Source of the DNA: Candidatus Omnitrophota bacterium
Lineage (GTDB): Bacteria; Omnitrophota; Gorgyraeia; Duberdicusellales; 4484-171
Reading direction: 5' to 3'
DNA: 42,010 nt
Assembly: GCA_021735105.1 (NCBI GenBank)
Contig: JAIPHS010000003.1
Span: 1 to 42,010, forward strand
Shown here: positions 25,077 to 33,592 of the stretch, one piece after another
Position numbering within the stretch: the first letter of the stretch is position 1
Layout: every line of letters starts with the position of its first letter
Notes under the pieces: model-generated
Databases searched by the model: none
Seen by the model: only the letters and a program-made list of their open reading frames with translations
Told to the model about the DNA's origin: nothing
Position numbers and translations under genes: made by a program

Positions 25077-25989
25077 AAAAGATTTTCTTTCTTTAAAAAA
25101 CTTAACCAAACATCAGCTACTAGATATAATTAATATCGCCCAAGAGGTGAAAGCGCATCCTCAAGATTTTATCCAGTTTTTTTCTGGAAAACACGTAGGC
25201 TTATTATTTCAAAAGCCGTCCTTGCGGACTAAAACTTCATTTTATCTAGGTGCGCAGCAGTTGGGGGCTGCTTCTATTTATTACGGCCCGCAAGAAGTTC
25301 GTCTTGGCCAGAGAGAAGAAATTCGCGATGTTTCTCGCACTCTTTCTCAATATTTAGATATAGCGGTATTACGTACATTTTCACATCAAGATATTTTAGA
25401 ATTTGCGAAATTCTCTTCAATCCCAATAGTAAACGGCCTGACAGATTTATTTCATCCTTCTCAAATTATAGCTGATATACTTACGGTTACGGAACTAAAA
25501 AAAGATATAAAAAAAATTAAATTTACCTACATTGGAGAGATTAACAATGTTTGTAATTCTCTGATTAATGCTTTTTCATTATTGGGTGGTAATTTATCTA
25601 TAGCCACTCCCGAACAATTTTATCCCAGCCAAGAAACTATTAAAAAAATAAAAGCAAAATTTGCAGAAACTGGAGGAACTTTTAATATCAGCAGTTCTCC
25701 TGAGGATGCCGCTAGAGGGGCAGATGCCCTTTATACAGATGTCTGGTTTTCGATGGGTAAAGAAGGTCAAACAAAGCATAAAGAGAAAATATTTAAAAAT
25801 TTTCAAATTAATGATAAAATCCTAGAGAAAGCAAAAAATAATAGTATTGTTATGCATTGCCTTCCGGCTCATCGCGGCCAAGAGATTACCGATGCAGTTT
25901 TTGAAGGTGATAATTCCGTGGTATTTTTACAGGCAGCTAACCGCCTGCACGCGGCAAAAGCTATTCTTATTTTTATTTGGGAAAAATGA
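25069..25989 (+). CDS. argF: Ornithine carbamoyltransferase
   Basis: 306 aa. Makes citrulline from ornithine and carbamoyl phosphate. The carbamoyl-phosphate loop reads FQKPSLRTKTSF rather than SxRTR, a Lys for the second Arg. DVWFSMGKEGQ is the ornithine loop, and HCLPAHRGQEIT holds the catalytic Cys. GEINNVCNSL replaces GDGNNVANSL and HPSQIIAD replaces HPCQ, so this is a divergent member. The SMG ornithine loop argues against an acetyl- or succinylornithine-specific enzyme. Overlaps argD upstream and argG downstream (ATGA). Confidence 0.92.
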   Translation: MAKKDFLSLKNLTKHQLLDIINIAQEVKAHPQDFIQFFSGKHVGLLFQKPSLRTKTSFYLGAQQLGAASIYYGPQEVRLGQREEIRDVSRTLSQYLDIAVLRTFSHQDILEFAKFSSIPIVNGLTDLFHPSQIIADILTVTELKKDIKKIKFTYIGEINNVCNSLINAFSLLGGNLSIATPEQFYPSQETIKKIKAKFAETGGTFNISSSPEDAARGADALYTDVWFSMGKEGQTKHKEKIFKNFQINDKILEKAKNNSIVMHCLPAHRGQEITDAVFEGDNSVVFLQAANRLHAAKAILIFIWEK

Positions 25990-27167
25990 AAAAACAAAAA
26001 TTAATTTTAGCATATTCCGGCGGCCTAGATACCTCCTGTTGCCTTAAATGGTTACAAGATAAAGGTTTTGAAGTTATTTGTTTTTCAGCTAATTTAGGCA
26101 GCGAGTTTTTACCAGAAGAAATAAAAACTAAAGCTAAGCAAGGGGGAGCTTCTAAGGTTTATGTTAAAGATTTAAGAAAAGAATTTTCACAAGACTATAT
26201 TTTATCAGCGCTTAAAGCTGGTGCTTTATATCAAAATAAATATTTGCTTAGCACCGCTTTGGGCCGGCCTTTGATTGCAAAATATTTAGTTGAAATTGCA
26301 AAATCAGAAAATGCTAAATTTGTTGCCCACGGCTGCAGCGGCAAAGGCAATGATCAGATAAGGCTGGAATTAGCAGTTAAGTCTCTTGCTCCGGAGTTAG
26401 AGATCGTTGCTCCTTTGCGCAGTTGGGAGTTAAACTCTCGGGAAGAAGAGATTGATTATGCAAAAAAAAATAATATATCTGTTGAATCTACGAAAAATAA
26501 AATTTATAGTATTGATAAAAATATTTGGGGGGTAAGCATTGAAGCAGGTTTACTAGAAGATTTAGGTAACAGCGTCCCCGAAGAAGCCTTTATTTTAACT
26601 AGGTCAGCTCAAGAGGCCCCGGAAAACTCTGAAAAATTAGAAATTGAGTTTTTTAAAGGGAAGCCAGTAAAAGTAAATAAAAAATCCATTAGTTTAACTC
26701 ATTTAATAGAAAAATTAAATAAAATCGGCGGCAGGCATGCAATTGGGCGCACTGACTTAGTCGAAGATAGAGTAGTGGGGATAAAATCTAGAGAAATTTA
26801 TGAGGCTCCGGCAGCTTGGATCTTATATAAAGCTTTAGCGGAGATAAAAGAATTGGTTTTTACCAAAGAGATGCTGGAATTTAAAGAAATCATTGCAGAA
26901 CGTTATGCTGATCTTACCTACCGCGGGTTTTGGTTTTATGAATTAAAAAATTCTCTGGATGCTTTTTTAGAAGAATCCTCAAATAAATTAACAGGTAAAG
27001 TCCGGTTTAAGCTATATAAAGGAAATATTATTACTTTAAAACGAAGTTCAAAATATTCTCAATACAAAAAGAGTTTAGCTACCTATGGCAAAAAAGATTC
27101 ATTTTCTAGAGAATGGGCAGAAGGGTTTATAAATATATTAGCAAATCCTTTTAGGAGAGGTAAATAA
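25986..27167 (+). CDS. argG: Argininosuccinate synthase
   Basis: About 393 aa. ATP-dependent joining of citrulline and aspartate. The P-loop-like ILAYSGGLDTSCCLKWL starts the protein; VAHGCSGKGNDQIRLEL, APLRSWELNSREEEIDYA and GGRHAIGRTDLVEDRVVGIKSR are family blocks. ATG 25986 overlaps the argF stop by 4 nt; the tracked TTG 25977 adds three residues upstream. Followed by argH 2 nt later. Confidence 0.97.
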   Translation: MKKQKLILAYSGGLDTSCCLKWLQDKGFEVICFSANLGSEFLPEEIKTKAKQGGASKVYVKDLRKEFSQDYILSALKAGALYQNKYLLSTALGRPLIAKYLVEIAKSENAKFVAHGCSGKGNDQIRLELAVKSLAPELEIVAPLRSWELNSREEEIDYAKKNNISVESTKNKIYSIDKNIWGVSIEAGLLEDLGNSVPEEAFILTRSAQEAPENSEKLEIEFFKGKPVKVNKKSISLTHLIEKLNKIGGRHAIGRTDLVEDRVVGIKSREIYEAPAAWILYKALAEIKELVFTKEMLEFKEIIAERYADLTYRGFWFYELKNSLDAFLEESSNKLTGKVRFKLYKGNIITLKRSSKYSQYKKSLATYGKKDSFSREWAEGFINILANPFRRGK

Positions 27168-27169
27168 TA

Positions 27170-28552
27170 ATGAGTAAACAGATGTGGGGCGGTAGGTTTA
27201 AGAAGAAGATAAGCAAAGATTTTTTTCGTTTTCAAAAATCAATTGATTTTGATTGGAAGTTAGCTGAATATGATATTTATCATTCGATCATTCATGCTAC
27301 CGCTTTAAGAGAAGCAGGAATTTTAAGCAAAAGTGAGGCTAAAAAACTAACAGATGGATTAACTGATATTTTTAAAGAGGTCCAAAGGGGTGATTTTAAG
27401 CCGGATAGTAACTCAGAAGATATTCATACTGATATCCAAAATCGGATGGAAGAAAAACTAGGAGATTTGGCTCAAAAGCTGCATACTTTGCGTTCCCGCA
27501 ATGATCAAGTTGTTTTTGATCAAAAGTGGTATTGTTATAAAGAAGGGGTATATATATTGAGTCTTTTGAATGTAGTTTTATCGTCTTTAAATTATTTAGG
27601 CAATAAATACCGGGATGTCACTTTGCCCGGTTATACTCATACTCAAAGGGCGCAAATTGTATCTTTTCTAGATTATACCGGAGCGTTTTTTTGTATGTTT
27701 GAAAGAGATTTTCAAAGACTTGATAACTTTGTAAAAAAATCTTCAATCTATATTGGTTCAGGGGCCTTAGCCGGAAGCGCTATACCCAAATCTGCTTATT
27801 CTGAAGGAATAAAGAAATTTTTAAAAAATATTAAGCCGGGGATAAAGGAAGGAAGGTCTAAAACTGTTAAGAATTCCTTAGATAATGTTGCTAGCCGGGA
27901 TTTTGTTATTGAGTTTTTAAATATTTTATCTATTTTACAGATGCATTTATCCCGTTTGGCTGAAGATTTCATTCTTTATTCAACTAAAGAATTTAATTTT
28001 TTTGATTTACCGGAAGAATTTTGTACTGGATCTTCTCTGATGCCGCATAAGAAAAATCCTGACTTTTTAGAGTTAGTAAGGGGCAGTTGCGGAAAAATTT
28101 ATGGAAATTTAGTATCAATTTTAACTACGATGAAAGGTATTCCTTTGACTTATAACCGGGACATGCAGCTGGATAAAGAACCTCTATTTTCATCGACTGA
28201 GACAATTGAAGCTGAACTTGGTGTTTTGTCTGATTTCTTAAAAGGGATTAAAATAAAAAAAGGTCAAGTGGCTAAAGCATTAGAAGATCAAGAATTGTAT
28301 GCTACTGAACTTGTGGAGTTTTTGGTCAATAAAGACGTTGCTTTTAGGGTTGCTCATGATATAATAGGCAGATTAATACGATATTCGGAAGATAAAAATA
28401 TAAAAATTAAAGAGATGGATGATGTTGATTTAGCTAAATTTCATAAAAAGCTAACTGCTAAAGAAATAAAAAAGATAATGACACCCGAATATGCTATAGC
28501 ATCAAAAAAGTCTTTGCCTAAAAAAAAGCGCACTTCTTCCCATAAATCTTAA
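27170..28552 (+). CDS. argH: Argininosuccinate lyase
   Basis: 460 aa, fumarase/aspartase superfamily. Cleaves argininosuccinate to arginine and fumarate. MWGGRFKKK at the N-terminus, HTLRSRNDQVVFD, LPGYTHTQRAQIV and the signature GSSLMPHKKNPDFLELVRG are present; His replaces the more common Gln after MP, a known variant. Good Shine-Dalgarno (AGGAGAGG) 9 nt before ATG. Completes arginine synthesis; lysA follows 14 nt later, fusing the arginine and lysine gene sets. Confidence 0.97.
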   Translation: MSKQMWGGRFKKKISKDFFRFQKSIDFDWKLAEYDIYHSIIHATALREAGILSKSEAKKLTDGLTDIFKEVQRGDFKPDSNSEDIHTDIQNRMEEKLGDLAQKLHTLRSRNDQVVFDQKWYCYKEGVYILSLLNVVLSSLNYLGNKYRDVTLPGYTHTQRAQIVSFLDYTGAFFCMFERDFQRLDNFVKKSSIYIGSGALAGSAIPKSAYSEGIKKFLKNIKPGIKEGRSKTVKNSLDNVASRDFVIEFLNILSILQMHLSRLAEDFILYSTKEFNFFDLPEEFCTGSSLMPHKKNPDFLELVRGSCGKIYGNLVSILTTMKGIPLTYNRDMQLDKEPLFSSTETIEAELGVLSDFLKGIKIKKGQVAKALEDQELYATELVEFLVNKDVAFRVAHDIIGRLIRYSEDKNIKIKEMDDVDLAKFHKKLTAKEIKKIMTPEYAIASKKSLPKKKRTSSHKS

Positions 28553-28566
28553 AATTACCTAAATTT

Positions 28567-29811
28567 ATGGATTATTTTAAATACAGAAATAATACTTTGT
28601 ATTGTGAAGGAATTCCGGTCAAAAAAATAGTTAAAAAGTATAATACTCCTCTTTTTATCTATAGCCAAAAGACTATACTAGAGCATTTTTCTAAACTAAA
28701 AAATGCTTTTAGTCAAATAAAGCCTTTAATTTGTTATTCAGTAAAGGCAAATTCAAATCTTTCTATTTTAAAGCTTTTAGTTAAAGCCGGTGCCGGCCTA
28801 GATATAGTTTCGGGAGGAGAACTCTATCGGGCCAAAAAAGTAAAATGTAATCCTAAAAAAATTGTTTATGCGTCGGTAGGGAAAACCGAAGGAGAAATTA
28901 AGGAAGCAATCGTCCAAGGTATCTTTATGTTTAACGTCGAGTCAATAAATGAATTAAAGCGAATAGACAAAATTGCTAAAAAGTTAGGTAAAAAGGTGAA
29001 AGTTTCCCTAAGGCTTAATCCTGACGTAGAGTCAAAAACTCATAAATATATTACTACTGGAAAAAAGGAAACAAAGTTTGGTATTGATAAAAAGAGCGCA
29101 AGAGAGGTTTTGCTTGGTGCAGATAAATATAAAAATCTTATCATATCCGGAATTCATCTTCATATTGGTTCACAAATTATAGAAAGTTCGCCTTTTGTTT
29201 CTGCTCTTTCGAAGACAAAAAAATTTCTTAAGCAATTGCCTAAAATTAAAAATTTAGAGTTTTTAAATATTGGAGGCGGTTTGGGGATTATTTATGGCAA
29301 TGAAAAGCCTCAGACTGCTAAAGAATTTGCCAGAAATATATTGCCTTTGCTAAAAAATATCGGCTTGAAAGTAATACTTGAGCCGGGTAGGTTTATTATG
29401 GGAAATGCGGGGATATTGGTAACCAAAGTCTTATATAACAAAGAAAGTTATAACAAGAGATTTATCGTAGTTGATGCTGCAATGAATGATTTTATCAGGC
29501 CTTCTTTGTATAGCGCTTATCATAAGATAATTTCGATTAATAAAAAGAAATCTTTAAAGAAAAATAAAGCAGCTGATATAGTAGGGCCAGTTTGTGAAAG
29601 TGGGGATTTTTTAGGTAAAGGCCGTAAAATTTCAGTATCTGAAGATGACTATTTAGCTGTTTTTGGCGCAGGAGCTTATGGAACTTCAATGAGCTCTAAC
29701 TATAATTCTAGGTGCCGCGGCCCAGAAGTTTTAGTTAAAGGCAAAAGGTCCTACAAAATAAAAGAAAGAGAAAGTTATCAAGACTTAATTAAAAAAGAAA
29801 TAATTATTTAA
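28567..29811 (+). CDS. lysA: Diaminopimelate decarboxylase
   Basis: 414 aa, fold-type III PLP enzyme that decarboxylates meso-DAP to lysine. PLP-lysine motif ICYSVKANSNLSIL (about residues 55-68), GAGLDIVSGGELYRA, ISGIHLHIGSQI, NIGGGLGIIY, ILEPGRFIMGNAG, GPVCESGDFLGKGR with the substrate Cys/Glu, and GAYGTSMSSNYNSR at the C-terminus. Last enzyme of the lysine pathway but placed first in the dap subcluster, directly after argH. Confidence 0.96.
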   Translation: MDYFKYRNNTLYCEGIPVKKIVKKYNTPLFIYSQKTILEHFSKLKNAFSQIKPLICYSVKANSNLSILKLLVKAGAGLDIVSGGELYRAKKVKCNPKKIVYASVGKTEGEIKEAIVQGIFMFNVESINELKRIDKIAKKLGKKVKVSLRLNPDVESKTHKYITTGKKETKFGIDKKSAREVLLGADKYKNLIISGIHLHIGSQIIESSPFVSALSKTKKFLKQLPKIKNLEFLNIGGGLGIIYGNEKPQTAKEFARNILPLLKNIGLKVILEPGRFIMGNAGILVTKVLYNKESYNKRFIVVDAAMNDFIRPSLYSAYHKIISINKKKSLKKNKAADIVGPVCESGDFLGKGRKISVSEDDYLAVFGAGAYGTSMSSNYNSRCRGPEVLVKGKRSYKIKERESYQDLIKKEIII

Positions 29812-29824
29812 AATATTATAACTT

Positions 29825-30712
29825 ATGAGTAAGATAAAGTTTTATAAACTACAAGCTTCGGGTAATGATTTTATCTTAATTGATAAAAATAAGTTTTTAA
29901 AAGATAAAGGCAAAAAGTATCTTTCTGCTTTTGCTAAAAAGTATTGCATAAGAAAACAAGCAATAGGAGCTGACGGCTTGTTAGTTGTTGAACCTTCAAA
30001 GAAAGGTGATTTTAAAATGAGGATTTTTAATGCTGATGGCACAGAAGCACAAATGTGCGGTAACGGAGCCCGGTGTGTAGCCCTATGGAAGGCATGCTCG
30101 GCTAATTTAGGATGCAATAAAAAGATAAAGTTTGATACAAAGGCAGGAATTATTGAAGCTAGTTTGACAAGTAAAATAAAAAAAGAAAAAAATTTAATTT
30201 CTGCGAGAGTAAAAGCAAAAGTCACCAAACCCTTTGGTTTGCTTAAAAATATACCGCTTCATATTTTGGGCCGGAAAATTAAAGTTAATTTTATAAATAC
30301 CGGGGTTCCCCATGTGGTTATATTTGTAGATGGCCTAGATGATATAGAGGTAGAAAAAATTGCTCGGCCGATAAGATTTCATAAACAATTTTTTCCTCAA
30401 GGAACCAATGTTAATTTTGTTGAACCTCTAGACAGTGGAAAGATTAAAATCAGGACTTATGAACGAGGAGTTGAGGCAGAAACCTTAGCTTGCGGTACAG
30501 GCAGTATTGCCTCAGCCATTCTTTATTCTGTAAAAAGACAAACTAAAAATAAAAAAGTTAGGCAAGGGCAGAAAATTAGAATACAAACAAAAGGCGGAGA
30601 AATTCTAAAAGTTGCTTTTAAATTAAATAAAGATCAGGCGAAAGATGTATGGTTTGAAGGAAAGACTTATTGTGTTTATGAAGGCCAGCTTGAAAATAAA
30701 GGTATTCGCTAA
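29825..30712 (+). CDS. dapF: Diaminopimelate epimerase
   Basis: 295 aa. Interconverts LL- and meso-DAP with two cysteines. First Cys in NADGTEAQMCGNGARCVA (about residues 68-85) and second in ERGVEAETLACGTGSIASA; QASGNDFILID at the N-terminus and NTGVPHVVIFVD are also typical. The C-terminal third is Lys-rich, as in the neighbours. With DapL supplying LL-DAP, this enzyme makes the meso-DAP used for peptidoglycan and by LysA. The 31-nt leader shared with the OmpA-like gene begins at its stop codon. Confidence 0.96.
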   Translation: MSKIKFYKLQASGNDFILIDKNKFLKDKGKKYLSAFAKKYCIRKQAIGADGLLVVEPSKKGDFKMRIFNADGTEAQMCGNGARCVALWKACSANLGCNKKIKFDTKAGIIEASLTSKIKKEKNLISARVKAKVTKPFGLLKNIPLHILGRKIKVNFINTGVPHVVIFVDGLDDIEVEKIARPIRFHKQFFPQGTNVNFVEPLDSGKIKIRTYERGVEAETLACGTGSIASAILYSVKRQTKNKKVRQGQKIRIQTKGGEILKVAFKLNKDQAKDVWFEGKTYCVYEGQLENKGIR

Positions 30713-30739
30713 ATAATTACATTTTTAATGGGAGGATGT
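30709..30739 (+). repeat. 31-nt leader element, copy 1 (before dapA)
   Basis: Begins CTAAATAATTACATTTT, then TAATGGGAGGATGT. 29 of 31 positions are identical to 37278-37308 before the OmpA-like gene. Contains the GGGAGGA Shine-Dalgarno for ATG 30742. Overlaps the dapF stop codon. Confidence 0.75.
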
Positions 30740-30741
30740 TT

Positions 30742-31623
30742 ATGCTTAAGGGAAGTATGGTGGCTTTAGTTACCCCGTTTAAGAAGAATGGGTCAATAGA
30801 CGAAGATAAGCTTAGGTTTTTGATTAATTGGCATATAAAAAATAAGACAGATGGGATTTTAGTCTGCGGTACCACTGGTGAAAGTGCAACCTTGACTCAT
30901 CAAGAGCATAAAAAAATAATTGGTATTGCGGTGGATGAGGCAAAAAATAAGGTGCCAATCATTGCTGGAGCTGGATCTAATTCCACCGATGAAGCTTTGA
31001 ATTTAACTAAATATGCCAAAAAGGTTGGGGCTGACTATGCTTTGGTTATAACACCTTATTATAATAAGCCTACACAATCTGGACTTATTCAGCATTTTAA
31101 AAAAATATCTAAAGCAGTTAATATTCCGATTATTATCTATAATGTTCCCGGCCGGACCGGAATAAATATATTGCCTGAAACTGTAGTAGAGATTGCTAAC
31201 AGCTGCAAAAATATTATAGGGATAAAAGAAGCGTCGGGAAGCTTGTCTCAAGCTACAGAAATTATGTCTAAGGCACCAAAAGGCTTTTCTCTTTTATCAG
31301 GAAATGATCAAATAATTTTACCAATTATCTCAATAGGTGGTTCTGGAGTAGTGTCGGTTGTAGCTAATGTTGTACCGAAGGAAACCCATCAATTGACTGA
31401 AAGTTTTCTAAAGGGTGGTCTAAAGAAAGCAAAAAAAATACAATTAGAGCTTTATGATTTAATTAAGGCTTTATTTATCGAGACCAATCCTATCCCTGTT
31501 AAAACTGCTTTAAACCTTATGGGGCTTATTGAAGGTAATTTTAGGTTACCTCTCTGCAAGATGGATAAAAAGAATTTGACTAAACTTAAAAAAACCTTAA
31601 AAGAATATCGATTGATTAAATAG
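30742..31623 (+). CDS. dapA: 4-hydroxy-tetrahydrodipicolinate synthase
   Basis: About 293 aa, class I aldolase condensing pyruvate with aspartate semialdehyde. GSMVALVTPFKKNGSIDED, LVCGTTGESATLTHQEH, ITPYYNKPTQSGLIQHF with the proton-relay Tyr, IIYNVPGRTGI and the Schiff-base Lys in IIGIKEASGSL. The tracked ATG 30736 overlaps the Shine-Dalgarno itself; ATG 30742, 5 nt after GGGAGGA, is the sensible start. Downstream dapB has its own GGAGG site. Confidence 0.97.
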   Translation: MLKGSMVALVTPFKKNGSIDEDKLRFLINWHIKNKTDGILVCGTTGESATLTHQEHKKIIGIAVDEAKNKVPIIAGAGSNSTDEALNLTKYAKKVGADYALVITPYYNKPTQSGLIQHFKKISKAVNIPIIIYNVPGRTGINILPETVVEIANSCKNIIGIKEASGSLSQATEIMSKAPKGFSLLSGNDQIILPIISIGGSGVVSVVANVVPKETHQLTESFLKGGLKKAKKIQLELYDLIKALFIETNPIPVKTALNLMGLIEGNFRLPLCKMDKKNLTKLKKTLKEYRLIK

Positions 31624-31633
31624 TGGAGGATAC

Positions 31634-32425
31634 ATGGTTAATCTAGCGATAAATGGTATTTGCGGCAAGATGGGTAAGAGAATTCTTCGTTTATCTAAAC
31701 AAGATGAACAAATTAAAATAGTGGTTGGTTTTGAACAAAAAAATCATCCGAAAATAGGAGAAAAGATAGACGCGGTTGAAGTATTTGCTGATTACAACCG
31801 AATTCAACAATGTGATACTATTATTGATTTTAGCGCACCAGGGGCAACTTTGGCAATGTTAAAAAAGGCCAAAGATTCTAAAAAAAGTATAGTTATCGGA
31901 ACAACTAATCTTGACAAAAAACAAGAAGCAGAAATTAAAGAAATTTCAAAAGATATTCCGGTAGTCTATTCACCTAATATGAGTATAGGGGTAAACCTTT
32001 TTTTCAAGATATTAAAGACAGCTGCCTCTGTTTTGAAAGAATATCGGGTGGCTATAAAAGAAGCTCATCATATACATAAAAAAGATGCTCCTTCCGGTAC
32101 TGCAAAGAAATTAGCAGAGATTATAAATGAATTTGGTTTTGATTTAGGTTATGGCCAAATAAAGGCAAAAAGAAAAGGCGAAATTATTGGTGACCATCAA
32201 GTGACTTTTGAAAATGATTTTGATTCTTTTAAAATTGTTCATCATGCTAAAACCAGAGATATTTTTGCCCAAGGCGCGATAATTGCAGCTAAGTGGATTA
32301 AAGGTAAATCTGCCGGGCTGTATTCTATGGAAGATGTACTATTTAGTCCAAAGTCCAAAGTCCAAAGCCTTAACTACGATATGCAAAATACGGTATACAA
32401 AAATAAAAGGAGAGAAGATGTTTGA
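31634..32425 (+). CDS. dapB: 4-hydroxy-tetrahydrodipicolinate reductase
   Basis: 263 aa. NAD(P)H reduction to tetrahydrodipicolinate. N-terminal GICGKMGKRI (nucleotide site), IDFSAPGATL, VIGTTNLDKKQ, VYSPNMSIGVNLFF and the catalytic block KEAHHIHKKDAPSGTAKKL. Typical DapB proteins end just after the equivalent of YSMEDVLF; here about 26 further residues (SPKSKVQ...RREDV) follow, encoded partly by a GTCCAAA heptamer repeat, and reach into the dapL start. The tail looks like read-through of repeat DNA inserted at the gene end. Confidence 0.95.
   Translation: MVNLAINGICGKMGKRILRLSKQDEQIKIVVGFEQKNHPKIGEKIDAVEVFADYNRIQQCDTIIDFSAPGATLAMLKKAKDSKKSIVIGTTNLDKKQEAEIKEISKDIPVVYSPNMSIGVNLFFKILKTAASVLKEYRVAIKEAHHIHKKDAPSGTAKKLAEIINEFGFDLGYGQIKAKRKGEIIGDHQVTFENDFDSFKIVHHAKTRDIFAQGAIIAAKWIKGKSAGLYSMEDVLFSPKSKVQSLNYDMQNTVYKNKRREDV
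32346..32366. repeat. Heptanucleotide tandem repeat (GTCCAAA)x3 in the dapB 3' end
   Basis: Three perfect 7-bp copies. The period is not a codon multiple, so three copies (21 bp) keep the frame while one more or fewer would shift it. Rotated, the unit is AAGTCCA, similar to the units at 35931 (AAGTCYT) and 39894 (AAGWTAG). Confidence 0.85.
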
Positions 32426-33581
32426 TTTTTCAAAAAATTTAAGGAAATTGCCCCCCTATCTATTTGCAGCAATTGATGATAAAAAGGCAGATTTGCGAAA
32501 AAAAGGAGTAAAGTTCCTAGATCTTAGCGTAGGAGATCCGGATATACAAGCACCGGCGAATGTAGTGAAAGTTTTGTCTAAATCCGCTAAATTGAAAAGC
32601 AATCAAAAGTATGCTTCTAACAGAGGAAAGCTTCAATTACGCAAAAGTATAAAAAAATGGATGAAAAAAAGGTTTAAGGTTAACTTAGTTGATTCTCAAA
32701 TTTTACCTGTTTTAGGAACCAAGGAAGCCTTGGCTCATCTTCCAGTAGGCTTAATCAATAAGGGTGATTATATTATAACTCCTTCTCCCGGTTACCCTGG
32801 TTATAGGGCTGCGGGTGTTTTATCCGGGGCAAGAGTTTATCAATTGCCTCTTTTAGAGAAAAGTAATTTTTTACCTGATTTAGAAAAAATACCGAAATCA
32901 GTGAAAAAACGGGCTAAGATTATCTATCTCAACTATCCAAATAATCCTACAACTGTGTTTGCCCCGAAATCTTTTATGGAAAAAGTAGTAAAATTTTGCC
33001 TAAAAAATAAGATTTTACTTGTTTGGGATAATGCTTATTCTGAAATTTATTTTGATAAAAAACCTTTAAGTATATTACAGATAAAAGATGCAAAAAAAAT
33101 AGCTTTAGAGTTTCATTCTCTTTCTAAAACATTTTGTATGACAGGGTTTAGAGTTGGTTGGGTTTGTGGCAATCCTGATGCCGTAAATATTTTAGCAAAA
33201 GTTAAATCAAATGTTGATTCAGGAATTTTTGGAGTTGTTCAGGATGCAGCTATTACAGCTCTAGATAAAGATTCAGCTTATGTAACGAATTTAAGAAAAA
33301 TATTTAGCCGGAGAAGAAAATATTTACTAGAGGCTTTAAGGAAAGTAGGTTTTAAGAAGTTCTATGCTGATTCTACATTTTATGTTTGGGCGAAATTGCC
33401 AGCTTCATTTAAATCTTCTTTAGAATTTAGCAGGTATTTAATAGAAGAAGAAAAAATAGTTGCTACTCCGGGGGCAGGTTTTGGTAAATACGGAGAAGGC
33501 TTTATTCGTTTTGCCCTTACTGTAGATAAGAGTAAATTAAGGGATATTTTTAAGAAAAAAATACCAGGCTTAGATATCTAG
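32418..33581 (+). CDS. dapL: LL-diaminopimelate aminotransferase (DapL)
   Basis: About 387 aa, class I/II PLP aminotransferase. Converts tetrahydrodipicolinate directly to LL-DAP, bypassing succinylation or acetylation. LDLSVGDPDIQAP, LGTKEALAHLPVGLINKGD, PSPGYPGYRAAGVLSGA, LNYPNNPTTVFAP and the PLP Lys in FHSLSKTFCMTGFRVGW match the family. No dapC, dapD or dapE is present while dapF is, which supports the DapL route. The tracked start (32283) runs back over dapB; ATG 32418 gives MFDFSKNLRKLPPYLF with an AGGAGAGAAG site. Specificity from sequence alone cannot exclude another keto-acid substrate. Confidence 0.85.
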   Translation: MFDFSKNLRKLPPYLFAAIDDKKADLRKKGVKFLDLSVGDPDIQAPANVVKVLSKSAKLKSNQKYASNRGKLQLRKSIKKWMKKRFKVNLVDSQILPVLGTKEALAHLPVGLINKGDYIITPSPGYPGYRAAGVLSGARVYQLPLLEKSNFLPDLEKIPKSVKKRAKIIYLNYPNNPTTVFAPKSFMEKVVKFCLKNKILLVWDNAYSEIYFDKKPLSILQIKDAKKIALEFHSLSKTFCMTGFRVGWVCGNPDAVNILAKVKSNVDSGIFGVVQDAAITALDKDSAYVTNLRKIFSRRRKYLLEALRKVGFKKFYADSTFYVWAKLPASFKSSLEFSRYLIEEEKIVATPGAGFGKYGEGFIRFALTVDKSKLRDIFKKKIPGLDI

Positions 33582-33592
33582 GGGGGGGATTT

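Noticed and set aside
29842-30228. 128-aa minus-strand ORF inside dapF
   Set aside because: Shadow ORF opposite the conserved dapF catalytic region.
30736-30741. ATG 30736 as dapA start
   Set aside because: It overlaps the GGGAGGA Shine-Dalgarno; ATG 30742 has correct spacing and gives the family-typical N-terminus.
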